DNA of 64,000 nucleotides from Siphonodentalium dalli (GCA_032622095.1 CP136061.1:120912754-120976753); one strand, 5' to 3'. Positions 38,501-49,839 are shown, counted from the stretch's first letter. A program made the numbers and translations. Notes: generated by a model not told the origin, from the sequence alone.

Positions 38501-39897
38501 TTCCATGGGTTAGACACAATGACACTTTTATAATTCAAATTTGAAACTCCTTCTCCAAGATGGCTGCCAAAATGGACGCCAGAGGTTGAAAATATGATGT
38601 TAAAAAAATTCGATTTTTACAGAATTCGGTATAAAATTTCACAAAAATTCACAATTGGGATTCTAGTCAAGTTATGGTTGATGTACATAATTGGCTATTC
38701 TGCCTTCTATATATTGAACTAGCAGGTTAGCCAGCCACTGGCGTGGTTGGTCAGACACATGACTTGTTTTTTTAATTTTGCCTTTTTTTAATTTTTTTCT
38801 TTCAATGAGTTAATTCTGCCTTTTTAATCAAGAGAAATGATGGTACCCGTTCTAAAATAGGTATGATTTACGGTACATCGGGCGGAAACTGACCCGATGA
38901 AAATCTCCCCCTTCCTAGGAACGACAGACATAAGAATTACACAACACGCATTTTTTTTTTTAATTTAATTTTTTTTTTCAATGAGAGCTTCTCCAAAACG
39001 CCGCGACGACGATTCCCTAGCGATTTTACCATTAGATGGGAAGTTTGAGCTCAATCGAGTCAGCCGTTTTCAATTCTATCGAGGACACATATATATACGA
39101 AGTCTCAAAATATATAGTATAGACTAGCAGGTTAGCCCGCCCCTGGCCGCGTTCGGGGGGAAACGTTACCCCCCCCCCCACAAACCAAATCAGATCACAT
39201 ATATTTGTTCGCAGGTCTATCTCCACTTATAGAAATTGAAAAGTCACTATTTAAGGTTCGACTAGTCTAATCTAACGCACCAATTTATACATGCCTGGAA
39301 TATTATCATATTATGACCAATACAGAGCGTTTATTGATCGTATTTGCCCCTTTAAGTCGTCTGAAGTCAACAGCATCTATAACTCTTGACACGCTGTGGG
39401 CTAATTTTACCCACATGTTTCAATTCTCACCGATCAGATTGCAACAATTTTGGTTATAAATTTAATTATTTTATTTTACCAATACTTAGTGCCCTTTTCT
39501 CTTGACACGCCATGGGCCAATTTTACCCACATGTTTCAATTTTCACCGATTAGATTTCAACAATTTTGGTTATATAATTAATGTTTTTATTTTATTAATA
39601 ATTAGTGCCCTTTTAAGACATCTGATGTCAACTGGACATGTATGATATGATTTTCCTGCATGGTCAAAGTACCTCCCCATATTGCAACCCAACCCACGAC
39701 CTTTTGGGCAAGGACTGAAAACATTATTCCCGGTGATGGAGGTCATCATACTCTCCATATGTGGAGCAAATAAAGAAAATATATAATATGTAATATGGTC
39801 ATATAAAATATATTGACTCACCTTCAGCTTCAGTAGAGCAGACGGAACACGGATACAGCACCATGGATGGAAGCGTGAATCGAATACGTGGTCGCAT
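29388..39897 (-). CDS. PHD finger / OTU protease / heptad repeat / MULE-like transposase, five exons (one in-frame stop)
   Basis: Exons on the minus strand: 39897-39822, 36888-36750, 35534-35008, 33475-31458 and 30602-29388. All four introns have GT/AG ends and phases 1, 2, 1, 0 match exactly, giving 1325 codons in one frame. A complete C4HC3 PHD finger uses C17, C20, C32, C36, H40, C43, C63, C66. The OTU-type domain has TFGDGNC (D152, C155) and NHFVPL (H292). About 30 S/T/R/P heptads follow to near codon 560. Codon 564 is TAA (32526-32528). The transposase part has D1001 (GVDRTF), D1079 (GSDEEKAL), C1100-x2-H1103 and E1198 (NNACESINH), with a Lys/Arg-rich tail ending at TGA 29388-29390. The start chosen is the ATG at 39897; upstream exons are possible. 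Likely roles (inference): transposition, with chromatin reading by the PHD finger and deubiquitination by the OTU domain. With the stop it may make two products or be recently dead. Confidence 0.75.
32526..32528 (-). other. In-frame TAA between the OTU/heptad part and the transposase part
   Basis: Both sides of this stop are open in the same frame within exon 4: at least 300 codons before and more than 350 after. No good ATG follows for about 150 codons; the first is at GMASLPHPGKF. It could be a recent nonsense mutation, a read-through site, or lie inside an unrecognised intron. Confidence 0.7.
32540..33225 (-). repeat. 21-bp coding minisatellite: ~30 S/T/R/P heptads
   Basis: On the minus strand the units read (V/I/T)ATSRPS or TATSRQP, seven residues (21 bp) each, with substitutions and a few short indels. 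It lies inside exon 4 between the OTU domain and the in-frame TAA. Because the period is a multiple of three, the other frames also stay open here, including on the plus strand; those are shadows. The region is predicted to be disordered and rich in phosphorylatable residues. Confidence 0.75.
33200..35534 (-). CDS. Exon 3 and start of exon 4: OTU / vertnin-like cysteine protease domain
   Basis: Exon 3 (35534-35008) opens with a Gln/Leu-rich, coiled-coil-like stretch, then VPLTTFGDGNCLFRASSIAL and FGTDSHHLQLRYRTWLEL, ending SFFPP before GTTAGT. Exon 4 resumes at 33475 with VADGFTLSPLTRLIPGRG, IMWTT and CNHFVPL. DGNC supplies the nucleophile Cys; the distal His in NHFVPL completes the OTU layout. 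The run YGT/FGT-HH-LR, GRGV and NHFVPL also matches my recollection of vertnin and invertebrate vertnin-like proteins. Activity as a ubiquitin or ubiquitin-like protease is inferred from the residues only. Confidence 0.75.
33560..35007. other. Intron 3 of the element gene, with a GTTTCGGCACC inverted-repeat insert
   Basis: A non-coding intron between the OTU half-exons. At about 34296-34913 a MITE-like insert has mirrored GCACCTGGACG, TTTCGGCACC and GTGCCGAAACGTCC text. Inside it is a paired AAACGCTCTTTATT (34544-34557) and CAAAGAACGTTCTAT (34586-34600) motif. Confidence 0.5.
35770..36400. repeat. ACTAGCAGGTTAGCCCGCC dispersed repeat
   Basis: It starts CTAGCAGGTTAGCCCGCCAT and ends near 'CAGCCGTTTTGGAGTCTATA' followed by TATATATACG. 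Related heads are at 38717 and 39123, and an inverted remnant is near 50300-50335. The head-and-tail pattern resembles non-autonomous RTE/SINE-like repeats of other invertebrates, but I see no tRNA-like boxes. A paired ACGCTCTTTAT motif lies inside (36171-36210). Confidence 0.45.
36750..39897 (-). CDS. Exons 1-2: PHD zinc finger split by a 2.9-kb intron
   Basis: Exon 1 (39897-39822) ends LYPCSVCSTEAE before GTGAGT. Exon 2 (36888-36750) starts after TAG and reads AVLCNSYCKWVHDSC, then VEFLCPKC, before GTAAGC. Joined in phase 1, they supply the four Cys pairs and His of a PHD finger with Trp-Val-His spacing typical of the family. PHD fingers bind histone H3 tails. The intron carries foldback and dispersed repeats (37535-37887 and others). 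Without the join neither half is a domain, which is good support for the splice prediction. Confidence 0.7.
37535..37887. mobile_element. Foldback MITE, CCCTTGGAACAAACGTC family
   Basis: The left end CACCCTTGGAACAAACGTC and the right end GACGTTTGTTCCAAGGGTA are mirrored. CGACTCGAATTCAAAT recurs in both orientations three to four times. A fragment of the same family lies at about 38420-38510. It sits in intron 1 of the PHD-OTU-MULE gene. Confidence 0.65.
39395..39620. repeat. Two direct copies of a ~120-bp unit
   Basis: Both copies contain TCTTGACACGC, GGGCTAATTTTACCCACATG (or GGGCCAATTTT), TTTCAATT and CACCGAT, and AACAATTTTGGTTATA, ending AGTGCCCTTTT. Related text occurs at 49840-50290. Confidence 0.6.
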
Positions 39898-40469
39898 GAT
39901 TTTAAGATATTTAAAATTATATTTTATTTTTAATTCACACACGATTATATATAATCTACCCCATAACGTAATATCGTGTGATTGGTCGGTAAGCAAATTA
40001 AGTACACGGGTTTCCAATATCACAAATACTCTCTTCGTCATCTTGATCGTTATTGTCTAGCACCAAGAAGATTTTGGGATTACGACCATTTTCGATTGCA
40101 ATACAAACACGGAAACCTCATCGCAAATCTCCGCTGTTGTCACGAGATTACCTGTTCGTCTTCCCCAAGTGTTATGAAAACACAGTTTCGGTTTAAATCC
40201 GCCAATATGTCTTCTGATTATTGTGAAGTGGTTAATGTATACAATATAACAATTGCGATACCGTTTTACTGCTAATTGATATCAACACATTCAAACAGCT
40301 GCCGCGGCTCTCTTCAGACAAGCAGTTGCTGTCGAAATCAACACAATTACACCCGCTCGTGTCAAAATATAAAAATTATAGGTGTAAAGTTATTAATTTT
40401 TATTGAAAACATTCAAGAAAATTGCGATATTTACGATCATGTAGAGCCGAATATTTATGGTGATACGGT

Positions 40470-42412
40470 ATTTTGTGTTGACGCGTCAGCGAGTCAATAT
40501 CTGGAAGTCACTATCAGGTGGTATTGCACTACCATGCATCATCAAAATATGCTGTTTGAAATCAAAAGAAGACACCGAGCTGTCCGTGCCCTCTTATCCA
40601 ATATTGGAATTTTAGGGGTTAATAATACCGACCGGAGTCGAGTGAGCGAGTAAGATTTTCTAGGTTGACCTCGTGGGGTATGTCGCTACGTTATAACGTC
40701 GAGATATAGTGTCCACGGGCCCATGGGGCCTCCCGGGCGGTCCCGGGCGGTCCCAATGTTCTTATTGTTTATATACAATTTTATCGGATTTTGAGGGGTT
40801 AATAACACCGGCCGGAGTCGAGCGAGCGAGTACCATTTTGTAGGTTGACCTCGTGGGGTATGTCGCTACGTTATAACGTCGAGATATAGTGTCCACGGGC
40901 CCATGGGGCCTCCCGGGCGGTCCCGGGCGGTCCCAATGTTCTTATTGTTTATATACAATTTTATCGGATTTTGAGGGGTTAATAACACCGGCCGGGGTCG
41001 AGCGAGCGAGTAACATTTTCTAGGTTGACCTCATGGGGTATGTCGCTACGTTATAACGTCGAGATATAGTGTCCACGGGCCCATGGGGCCTCCCGGGCGG
41101 TTTCGGGCGGTCCCAATGTTCTTTTTGTTTATATACCATTTTATCGGATTTTGAGGGGTTAATAACACCGGCCGGAGTCGAGCGAGCGAGTAACATTATA
41201 TAGGTTGTCCTCGCGGGGTATGTCGCTACGTTATAACGTCGAGATATAGTGTCCCCGGGCCCATGGGGCCTCCCGGGCGGTTTCGGCCGGTCCCAATGTT
41301 CTTTTTGTTTATATACCATTTTATCGGATTTTGAGGGGTTAATAACACCGGCCGGAGTCGAGCGAGCGAGTAACATTTTATAGGTTGTCCTCGTGGGGTA
41401 TGTCGCTACGTTATAACGTCGAGATATTGTGTCCACGGGCACGTGGGGCCACCCGGGCGGTCCCGGGCGGTCCTAATGTTCTTTTTGTCTATTTACCATT
41501 TTATCGGATTTTGAGGGGTTAATAACACCGGCCGGGGTCGAGCGAGCGAGTACCATTTTCTAGGTTGACCTCATGGGGTATGTCGCTACGTTATAACGTC
41601 GAGATATAGTGTCCACGAGCCCATGGGGCCTCCCGGGCGGTCCCGGGCGGTCCCAATGTTCTTTTTGTTTATATACCATTTTATCGGATTTTGAGGGGTT
41701 AATAACACCGGCCGGAGTGGAGCGAGCGAATAACATTTTCTAGGTTGACCTCATGGGGTATGTCGCTACGTTATAACGTCGAGATATTGTGTCCACGGGC
41801 ACGTGGGGCCACCCGGGCGGTCCCGGGCGCTCCTAATGTTCTTTTTGTCTATTTACCATTTTATCGGATTTTGAGGGGTTAATAACGCCGGCCGGGGTCG
41901 AGCGAGGGAGTAACATTTTGTAGGTTGACCTCGTGGGGTATGTCGCTATGTTATAACGTCGAGATATAGTGTCCACGGGCCCATGGGGCCGCCCGGGCGG
42001 TCCGGGCGGTTCCAAGGTTCTTTTGTTTATACACTATTTTACCGGAATTTGAGGGGTTAATAACATCGGCCGTGGACGCGTCAACGAGTCAATACATGGA
42101 ATTAACACTCAGGTGTATTGCACTTATTGCACTACCGAGAATCACCAAAATAATCTGTCTGAACACACACGAAGACACCAGTAATCACCCAGGCTCTTTT
42201 AGCCAATATCGGCATTTGTGGGGTTAATATGACCGGCCGGAGACGAGCGAGCGAGTAAATTTTTCTATGTTGCCCTCAGGTGGCATGTCGCTACGTTATA
42301 CCGTCGATATATTGTGTCCACGGGCTCGTTGGGCCGCCCGGGCGGTCCCGGGCGGTCCCCGGGCGGTCCCCGGGCGGTCCCGGGCGGTCCCCGGGCGGTA
42401 ATTAGTCACACC
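40470..42412. repeat. Right arm of the large element: diverged end module, ~7.5 x 180-bp array, end module
   Basis: Inverted relative to the left arm. The inner edge (40470-40650) is a diverged E module (TTGACGCGTCAGCGAGTCAA and TTATCCAATATTGGAATTT). About seven and a half 180-bp units follow (40651-42000). The outer E module and CCGCCCGGG tip (42000-42412) match the left outer end almost base for base. The arm is about half as long as the left one. Confidence 0.85.
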
Positions 42413-42469
42413 GCTTGCGGGTGTCATGCGAAGCTCGCTTTAAGGGGAAACGAACTGTTTTCCGGTATG

Positions 42470-42646
42470 CTATTGCAGCTTTAGATGTTCACTTACCCTT
42501 TCCCCTACATTTTTACATTTAGCGTTCAGGCATGGTGATGCCGGTGCCTCTGCTAAATATTCTGTCAGAAGCTCGATGTCCAGTTCTACATTGTATTTTT
42601 CGTTGTTTGCTTCCTTGCAGCCGGCGATAGATCTAGTCTTCGTCAT
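42470..42646 (-). CDS. Possible first coding exon of an unidentified gene
   Basis: The minus-strand frame from ATG 42646 reads MTKTRSIAGCKEANNEKYNV, then LDIELLTEYLAEAPAS, then LNAKCKNVGER, and meets a consensus donor GTAAGTG at 42496. If unspliced it stops at 42470 after 58 codons. Codon choice and the strong donor look exon-like. It lies 58 bp outside the right tip of the giant element and points into it, so it could be a host exon whose intron the element entered, or chance. I do not recognise the product. Confidence 0.3.
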   Translation of the reverse strand: MTKTRSIAGCKEANNEKYNVELDIELLTEYLAEAPASPCLNAKCKNVGERVSEHLKLQ

Positions 42647-43599
42647 GCACGCGTAGTGATTTGAGTTTCATAAGCGTCTCGATCGTGTTTCACGACGACG
42701 AATGATTTTATTGCCACCAATGGATAAGGATTAAGGTCACGTGGAAATCACAATATCAGAACACAAACTCAGAATTCAACTCAATTTTAAAGTTATTTTA
42801 ATGTGATGATGCGAACACGTCTGTCTCTTCGAGTGGAATAGTAACAGTTATTGGTGCCGAAGGGTTCAATGTCGCCACATTTTAGTGTGCCGGGTACCCA
42901 GGTTTAGGAAAAGGTAATTAGGGTACCCAGCTTGGCGTCTGGCTTTGTGTTGCATAAAATGTCCTTAGCATTGTGTCGCCAATAAAACGCAAATTTGAGG
43001 CAGAATAGATCCATGTGCCAGCCATGGGATCGAGTGCAAAGTTATGGCATCATATGTGCGCTGAAAACAACAACGGTCATGCTAGGTATCCAAAACACCT
43101 TGTCATAAAGCTGGATACTCAACACACCAACATTATGGCTTCAGTAATACCTTTAGCGTTCTTATTAGTGGTACTACACATAATTGTCATCCTATGATCA
43201 TTCTTATTCTAATATTGAACCACAGCATGTGCGTTTGCCCCACTACGTGTCACGTACGACCATATTATTTTCTGAGGATTGACAACCGGTGGTACTATGG
43301 TTGCTATGGACTCAATGTACATGTTCTAGTTTAAGTTGCAATGCATTTCCAAAACGAAATGTTTATGATGCAACTCTATGAGGTCCACGTTTTTGTCTTG
43401 AAGACTGATATTTAAGCATACATTACTGGGGTCAATTTTGCCATCCCACTCAGCGGTCTTAATGGACCTTTCCACAGCTGTCAATCAAATAATTATTAGC
43501 AGATATTTTCGACCTATCAGCGACTGAGTCGGTCTTTGGCTGCATATATATTCTGACGTCATCTTTCTTCACCCTAATTTGGATAACCGTGTATTTATC
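42647..43599. other. Non-coding stretch
   Basis: No gene is supported. The segment at 43236-43256 is the inverse of the dispersed repeat near 5955-5990. Confidence 0.3.
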
Positions 43600-44960
43600 A
43601 GTGTTAAATTGGCTATATTCAAGCATCATTTTTGTTGTCAAATCAAAATGAACAGTTTAAAATGTCAGAAATATCATATTGTTTCACATTATAAATCAGC
43701 CCTTATATATGCCAGACTATTCAAAACGCTTTAGATATAATTATCACAAAATATTCATGGATAAATCTAACTTGGTGACAATATAGTTATTTAATGTTTT
43801 GTGGAAGAATTCCATGCGGTGTTGGATAACTATTTTCTCAAATATTATAGTAAGGCTGGGAAGGAGAGATGTTGTAAATTCAGCAGGGTCTTATTTATCC
43901 ACTCTGATGGGAATTTCTCGTATTTTTATGATTTTTTTTAGAAATAATTTCCAAAGGGACTGCGACTGCTGATTCGGCTGTTGCTTATAGCATTTTAGTA
44001 CTAATTATGTCAACACCATGTGCCTTATTAACTCTAAGGGCTTTCAAAATAGCGAATATTTTATTTTCACGCATGAATGGGACATCAGACAGTGCTTTGG
44101 TACATCTATTGGACAGAGCTGGAATCTGTTCATCACGGTCATCTATAGTTGAGTCAAAATCAAAGCCCCATTTAGGCAGTTCGCTTTCGTTGTCATTAGT
44201 TACATTTGTTTTCCACATGTCGAGACATCGCCAGTTGGACCATATACTCGTGGAATACTTGTAGTTTTCTTTTTATTCAATACACAATCAGTAGTTTGCC
44301 AAAAGTAGCGATGGCAGGGTGATTCCTTTACGCGGTCTTCAACATTTGTTTCAAATCCATCGTTGCGTATTTCTTCCAGTTATTGACTTTATTAGTATCT
44401 TTGTAGTTCATTCACGATTCTACTAAATTTCTTCTAAGAAAATTTTTTCTCAATCAATCACAGCGTCTTATCCCTCTTGGAATATCAAAATAAATTTAAA
44501 AATTGTCCTTTGTGCACATTGTAACTGTTAATCAGGTGACTGTTACCTCCATCAAGCCGAGGAAATGTTTCAGTAAAAGGTGACAGTCGTTTCAATATAA
44601 TCGTTTGGATTTAATTTTTATTCCAAATCTATCATATATCTTGCCCTTATAATTTATACTTCCAAATGGTATTTTTAAAAGAGACGGCATCGGGTGTTTC
44701 GAAAAGTAATTTCACATAAACACCGTAATTGTCTGAGAACCCTACGTTTAGTGTGGCGACATCATATACCTGTATGCTCATACTCACGATTATGGTATCA
44801 ACAGTGGTTGGGAAGAGTGTTAATCATGTTGATTTTTTATCACACAACCGAAGCCATAATGACTGACTACTTCTCTGAGTTTCGAATGCGGGTAAAGTAT
44901 ATTAGAGTTAAATTTACCCAGTATAATTAATACAATTGTTTTCGGAACTTCATATATTGA
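43600..44960 (-). pseudogene. Decayed LINE: endonuclease C-terminus and reverse transcriptase N-terminus
   Basis: Minus strand, 5' to 3'. At 44850-44690 the frame reads TTVDTIIVS, then DVATLNVGFSDNYGVYVK, the end of an APE-type endonuclease with the SD(H/N) motif. At 44218-43984 it reads KIFAILKALRVNKAHGVDII, the KAxGxD motif that opens the RT domain of CR1/jockey-like LINEs. Stops and frameshifts separate the pieces, and the catalytic RT motifs downstream are not recognisable. Confidence 0.6.
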
Positions 44961-44996
44961 TTCTTCAATGAAGTCCCGGTAATTATTGTGATTTTT

Positions 44997-45130
44997 CTTT
45001 GTTTGTTTAGTTAGGGTTTAACGTCGTTTTAGCCGTTATGTCATAACGCAACTGAGGGAAGAAACTGAATCAAGAATAAGCGAAACAATTGTGTCCAAAT
45101 ATAACAGTGAATAGGACTAAACTGAGCAAA
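44997..45130. repeat. GGGTTTAACGTCGTTTTAG repeat
   Basis: It starts TTTGTTTAGTTAGGGTTTAA, then CGTCGTTTTAGCCGTTATGT and ATAACGCAACTGAGG. I recall this type of 'GGTTTAACGCCGTTTT' repeat as common in molluscan genomes, which supports the organism guess but was not checked. Confidence 0.45.
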
Positions 45131-47190
45131 ATATACACACATAAAACGGGAGAATCCCGATCTGAGCATTCCGATCTGCCGACGGCTATTGTACGAGGTG
45201 TCAATAATCCATTTAGCTCAATCGTTTGCCACTTATAGTCTATTCCTATTTTCTTTTGGCACCAACTATTTTTTTAGCATCAATATTTGAGCAGATGCTT
45301 ATCAGCCTTACATTATTGAATTCATGTTCCCATATTGGGCATGAACGACCCATTGCCGCATGTGCAACTTGGAAGTTTGAACATTTATTTGGTTTCGTGC
45401 TAATCCTTTTAATCACAGACAGAAATAATAGAACACAGTGGCCATCTAATTTCTTTACTCGTACCGTGTTCCTACATCGCAGTTGATTTGTAATATATGT
45501 AGATAAGTAATTTTTCATATACCTCGCCTTCAATGTCGACTGATATGCGCACCGTTTGAAAATCAAAAGATAACTGTTCAATGGCACCTTTTAATCATAA
45601 ACAGTCATATAAATCTTCGAACATCAGCAACTTCGTGTGATGCCAACTCAGCCAATATTACCGATTTAGAACACTTGGTAGATCGCGGGTTCCCAACACA
45701 GCTCTGCTGTTCAATATCTTGTGACGAGCAACCAACATTGGTGTTTGTGCAATGTATGTTAACTGAAACAGAGGATCATATTGGACTATCTTCGAACATA
45801 CAATCAGCAGAAAGCCACTTACTGATCCGGTCTTGATTGGTTTGACATATTTCAATTGTCCAGCAATAGTTTTATCAATGACAACACAGAAGATCTTTTA
45901 ACAGTCAGTTGAAAGCCAAGAATCAAGTACTGAGTGAATACCCCAGCATCGTTGCAACTTTGCGAGTCATCACTTCTGCGATTAGTACGTTGTTCTGTTT
46001 TGGTTTGATTTGCAGTATGAGAAGCAAATGGACAATAGCCCAGCAGCCGACGTGAACTAACCTTCGAATTCTAGTCGGACCTGAGACTGGTACATAGCTG
46101 AAGCGGTGACCCGTTTAACTACTGCTTGTAGCAGTCGCCTTGTATCTCCCCACAGTGAGACCGGTGTGAACAATACAGGGTGCAACATTCAACAATCATC
46201 AAGACGAAATCAAAGATACAGGAGAGAACAGAAACATCATACGCAAAAAACATCAGAAAAACAATACAAAATATAATACAAACTTAATCTGAAACACTGA
46301 AAAACCGATTGATTGAGCCGGGTCGACTAAATCCCCCGCATTGAAGATGTGTAGGACCGAAGAGGACACTGAGCTGTACCCGCATGTCGACGCCTCACGT
46401 TGTACGGCCGCCCTAGTACCACAAGGACTCATAAACACCACACCTACGGCAAATGGGATGCCACATTCTTACCGTCGCAGTGCGCATATTCTACCCCACA
46501 GGATGAGACGTCTGACGAACAATACATAGCAGTCTGTGTATGTACAAAACGGTACAGATATAATAGTTCGAAGAGTGTTGATGACTAAAACAGCAGGGGG
46601 ATCAAAGACCTTCAGAATAGACACGGACCACGACTTAATATCTTCACATGAATCGCGTCATTGCATGTCATTAAGTGCGACTATTGACTTGTAGTCATTA
46701 AAAGCAACGAAAGCCAGCCGCTATATCAAGAATACGCATAAGGATCGAGATCCGGGGCAGTATAATTATGCCAATCGCCCCACTGCGAGGGGAAATACTC
46801 CCCTAATGTGGCACAATGTTTGTCGTAAGATGCACCCCGTGAGGGCTGGTGTAGGAGTCGTGGTGGAACTAGGTCAGCCGTATCCCATGCATAGACTTAG
46901 CTCGGTTCGGTTTAGCTCTTGGTCAACTTAGTTTATACATCGCTTCAAGACGGGTTGATGAGTTGACCCAGATCAATCTAGCGGTTAGTCAACAATCTTC
47001 TGTTATCAGTTGTACAGTTGTCCTGATATTGATCGCTGGCTACACAAAAAGCGTTACATATAGCAGTAGCCTCGGTGTAATGGATCGATCATGCCCCATT
47101 TTGGGACTGTGTGTTCAAAGTATAGAAAATTAAGGCCGAAAAACAACTTTAATATCCAGGTGCTCAAGACAATAAGCGTATTCATAATTA
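45131..47190. other. Non-coding stretch
   Basis: Several short frames are open but none resembles a protein. The sequence is less AT-rich than average around 46.3-46.9 kb. No clear inverted repeats beyond short ones (GAGGGGAAATACTCCCCT near 46786-46804). Confidence 0.3.
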
Positions 47191-47728
47191 CGAGTGCGCA
47201 TGACCGGAAACTTCGACCCGTTATATAAACAAAGGCACATGGCCTGTTTCGCAGCATTGTTATGTCTCTGTGTTCGATTGAAAATTGTGGAAATGGTTAC
47301 AATCGATTGCAGCAGTGGAGGAAAAAAATATGTGAGGAACACAATTGTCACTTTGGCGACGCCGAATGCAGGTGCCAACCACCATTTAAACTCCACCAGT
47401 TTCCTCGCGACGATGATGAAAAACTAAGATGGACAAAACTCGTCAACAGACAGGTCATCGAAAAATCAGGGAAAACGTCAAATTGGCAGGCAAAGAAATT
47501 TTCAAGGGTGTGTAGCGACCATTTCATTGACGGAACACCGACGACTGCACACCCGTACCCGACGTTAAAACTGGGATATGAAGCATCTACATCGGTTAGT
47601 CTCGTTAACAATACATATTAATTAATAATACAGATACATACATGTAGGTTGACTCATAATATTCAAGATTCAAGATTTTATTGAAAGCAAGTTTTACATT
47701 ACAATGGTGTCAGCCAAACAATTTAAAC

Positions 47729-47990
47729 ACAAAAACTGAAAATATAACAATAACATGTAAAGTGACTAGTACAGAACAATGAATTGGTAACACAAACACT
47801 GAAAATATAACAATAACAATTAACATGTAAAGTGACTAGTACAGAACAATGAATGGGTAATCACAAAAACTGAAAATATAACAATAACAAGTAAAGTGAC
47901 TAGTACAGAACAATGAATGGGTAATCACAAAAACTGAAAATATAACAATAACATGTAAAGTGACTAAAGTGAATGGGTAATCATAACACA
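47729..47990. repeat. ~64-bp tandem repeat, four copies
   Basis: The units contain AAACTGAAAATATAACAATA, ACATGTAAAGTGACTAGTAC and AGAACAATGAATGGGTAAT. One unit has a small insertion and the last is truncated. It lies inside the transposase intron. Confidence 0.75.
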
Positions 47991-48239
47991 CTATATAATC
48001 AATATCGTTTATACATGTTTATAATGAAAATTCTCAGTAAATAATTATTCGGTGTCTTTCATTAGTTTCAAAAGAAATCAGAATAAAAAAATTTTCAAGT
48101 ATTGGTTGAAAGATATTCATAGAAAAATTTAAAGTGACGCTGACTGTGAAAGACCGGTCAGTCTATTTTAGCCCTATCGGGCCATTATGGATCGATTATT
48201 GGTTCACACAGTTCATGTTTTCCCATAAATTTAAAATTT

Positions 48240-48435
48240 CGCAAATAATTGTACTCCAGCACAAATAATTGTGCTTAACCAAAAATAATTGTGCTTAAGC
48301 ATAAATAGCTTACTTGTGCTTAAGGCGATAAGCGTAACAATATTAATTGCATTATGTGCAATTATTGTGCTTAAGCGCAAATAATTGAGCATAAAGTGTA
48401 ATTAATTATTTACCGTACACTTAAGCTCAATTATA
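48240..48435. repeat. GTGCTTAAGC-rich tract
   Basis: Repeated TGTGCTTAAGC / GCGCAAATAATTG words in both orientations. The same words lie around 53265-53290 and 54860-54930, on both sides of the piggyBac-like element, showing the target sequence of that insertion. Confidence 0.6.
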
Positions 48436-49839
48436 ATATTAAATATTAAAAATTAATTTGCCCTGATAACTTACTCTCTATTTTAAATTGTTGCATATAA
48501 TATGATTCACAGACTTGTTATTCTTTGGTCTTCACCACTTTTTGTCATGATTAAATTAGATGATGAATCATGATGCACAATTTTGGTAATTTCAATTTGC
48601 AATGAACATTTTATATAATATTTCATGTTGTAGTTTTATATACAATCCTATGTATGTATATTCATTCAGTCATTTGCGTTGCATACATGTATGGAGACTA
48701 ACTCTACTATGCTAGTGTTTGAAGAATACAGTTTCAAACAGAACTTTTGAAGACATAATTTCGGGAAGCAAATGATTTGCGAAAAAATAATCGCTACTTT
48801 CAACTATTTCATTCCAAAGTTTATCATCGGGAAGCACTCTGACTCTTTTTCCTCCGTGACGAGAATATACAAATAAGTCACAATATTTTCTTCCAGTAAC
48901 TCCAAGCTGGTGCACTATTTGAGTGTAATATGGATGTTTTTCATTGATATCTCCACTTTCATTGATAAACTTCAAATCAGCCTCATTCGGGTTAAGATGG
49001 GGAATTGTGAAGGGACATTTAATCTCAACCAAACCGTCACCACAGCATGTGACAAAACTATCTGAACTGGCTGCCAGATAAATCTTGTTCCCACAAACTA
49101 CCAGACCACTTCTTTTCACTTCAACATTTTTGTGTCCATTTTTGGAAAGGTGCTTCTGATAGGCTAGCAGAGCTTCGGCCTCCATCATCCTACCATACTT
49201 CAGAGCCGGTATATTTTCTGGTGGACTCTTCTTTCCGAAAATTGTTTGTTTTAATGAAGTAGTGTCACACACATTTGTGTCACCATTACATTTTTTTAAC
49301 GATCTTACTTTTGTTAGAACATTATGTGCTACAGAAGATGTTATTCTTCCCTCTCGTTGTTGTCGCCATAATATGCTATCAGCTTGTGAGCGGGTGCTTT
49401 CTTCAATCAATGTTACTTCTTCTTGAGAGAACACAGCCTTAACTCCAATACTTAATTGTAAAAAAATATCTGACAGTTTTGCAGGAATCGATGGAGAAGT
49501 AGTAACTGTTGTTTCCATTTCAACGTTTACATCATCTGATGGTGAATATGTAGATTCTGACACCTTGACATTGAAATTTTGGAAGACGGATGCCTTTGGG
49601 CAACTCAGATACATTTCCCCAAGTAATCTACTCCGCTTTTCTTCCATTCTCTCTGTTCTTCCGTCTGTAGGGTTGAAAGTCGTCCTCAATTTTGGATTTA
49701 TTACACTCCTTAACTGTGTTGATGATGGCCATATAATTGAAAATAGTGAATAAATGGTTTACTGACAAGTAGATAGTTTCTCATGAGTAGTTATTTGATT
49801 CCCATTAACCATTTGAGCTGAAAATTTGATATAACTTGA

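Larger units (their letters stand above)
24216..42412. mobile_element. Giant foldback-type DNA transposon (~18.2 kb) encoding a PHD-OTU-MULE protein
   Basis: Both outer ends read GGTGTGACTAATTACCGCCC going inward, and the outermost ~400 bp of the two arms (24216-24640 and 42000-42412) are nearly identical in inverted orientation. Each arm is an array of 180-bp units. Between the arms lie the five minus-strand exons of a PHD/OTU/heptad/MULE-like frame (29388-39897) and several smaller repeats. Long complex TIRs are known in animal MULEs of the Phantom group and in Foldback elements. MULEs usually give 8-10 bp target duplications; the flanks here share only GCTTGC (24206-24211 and 42413-42418), so duplication is weak or decayed. 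The alternative is two independent satellite insertions around an unrelated gene, but the identical outermost ends argue against that. Confidence 0.75.

Noticed and set aside
40276-40653. 125-codon plus-strand frame
   Set aside because: Its second half lies in the diverged end module of the right arm and has no recognisable motif.
24206-42422. Target-site duplication GCTTGC(NN)G around the giant element
   Set aside because: Only six bases match exactly (GCTTGC) and the following bases differ, so it was not used as proof of the boundaries.
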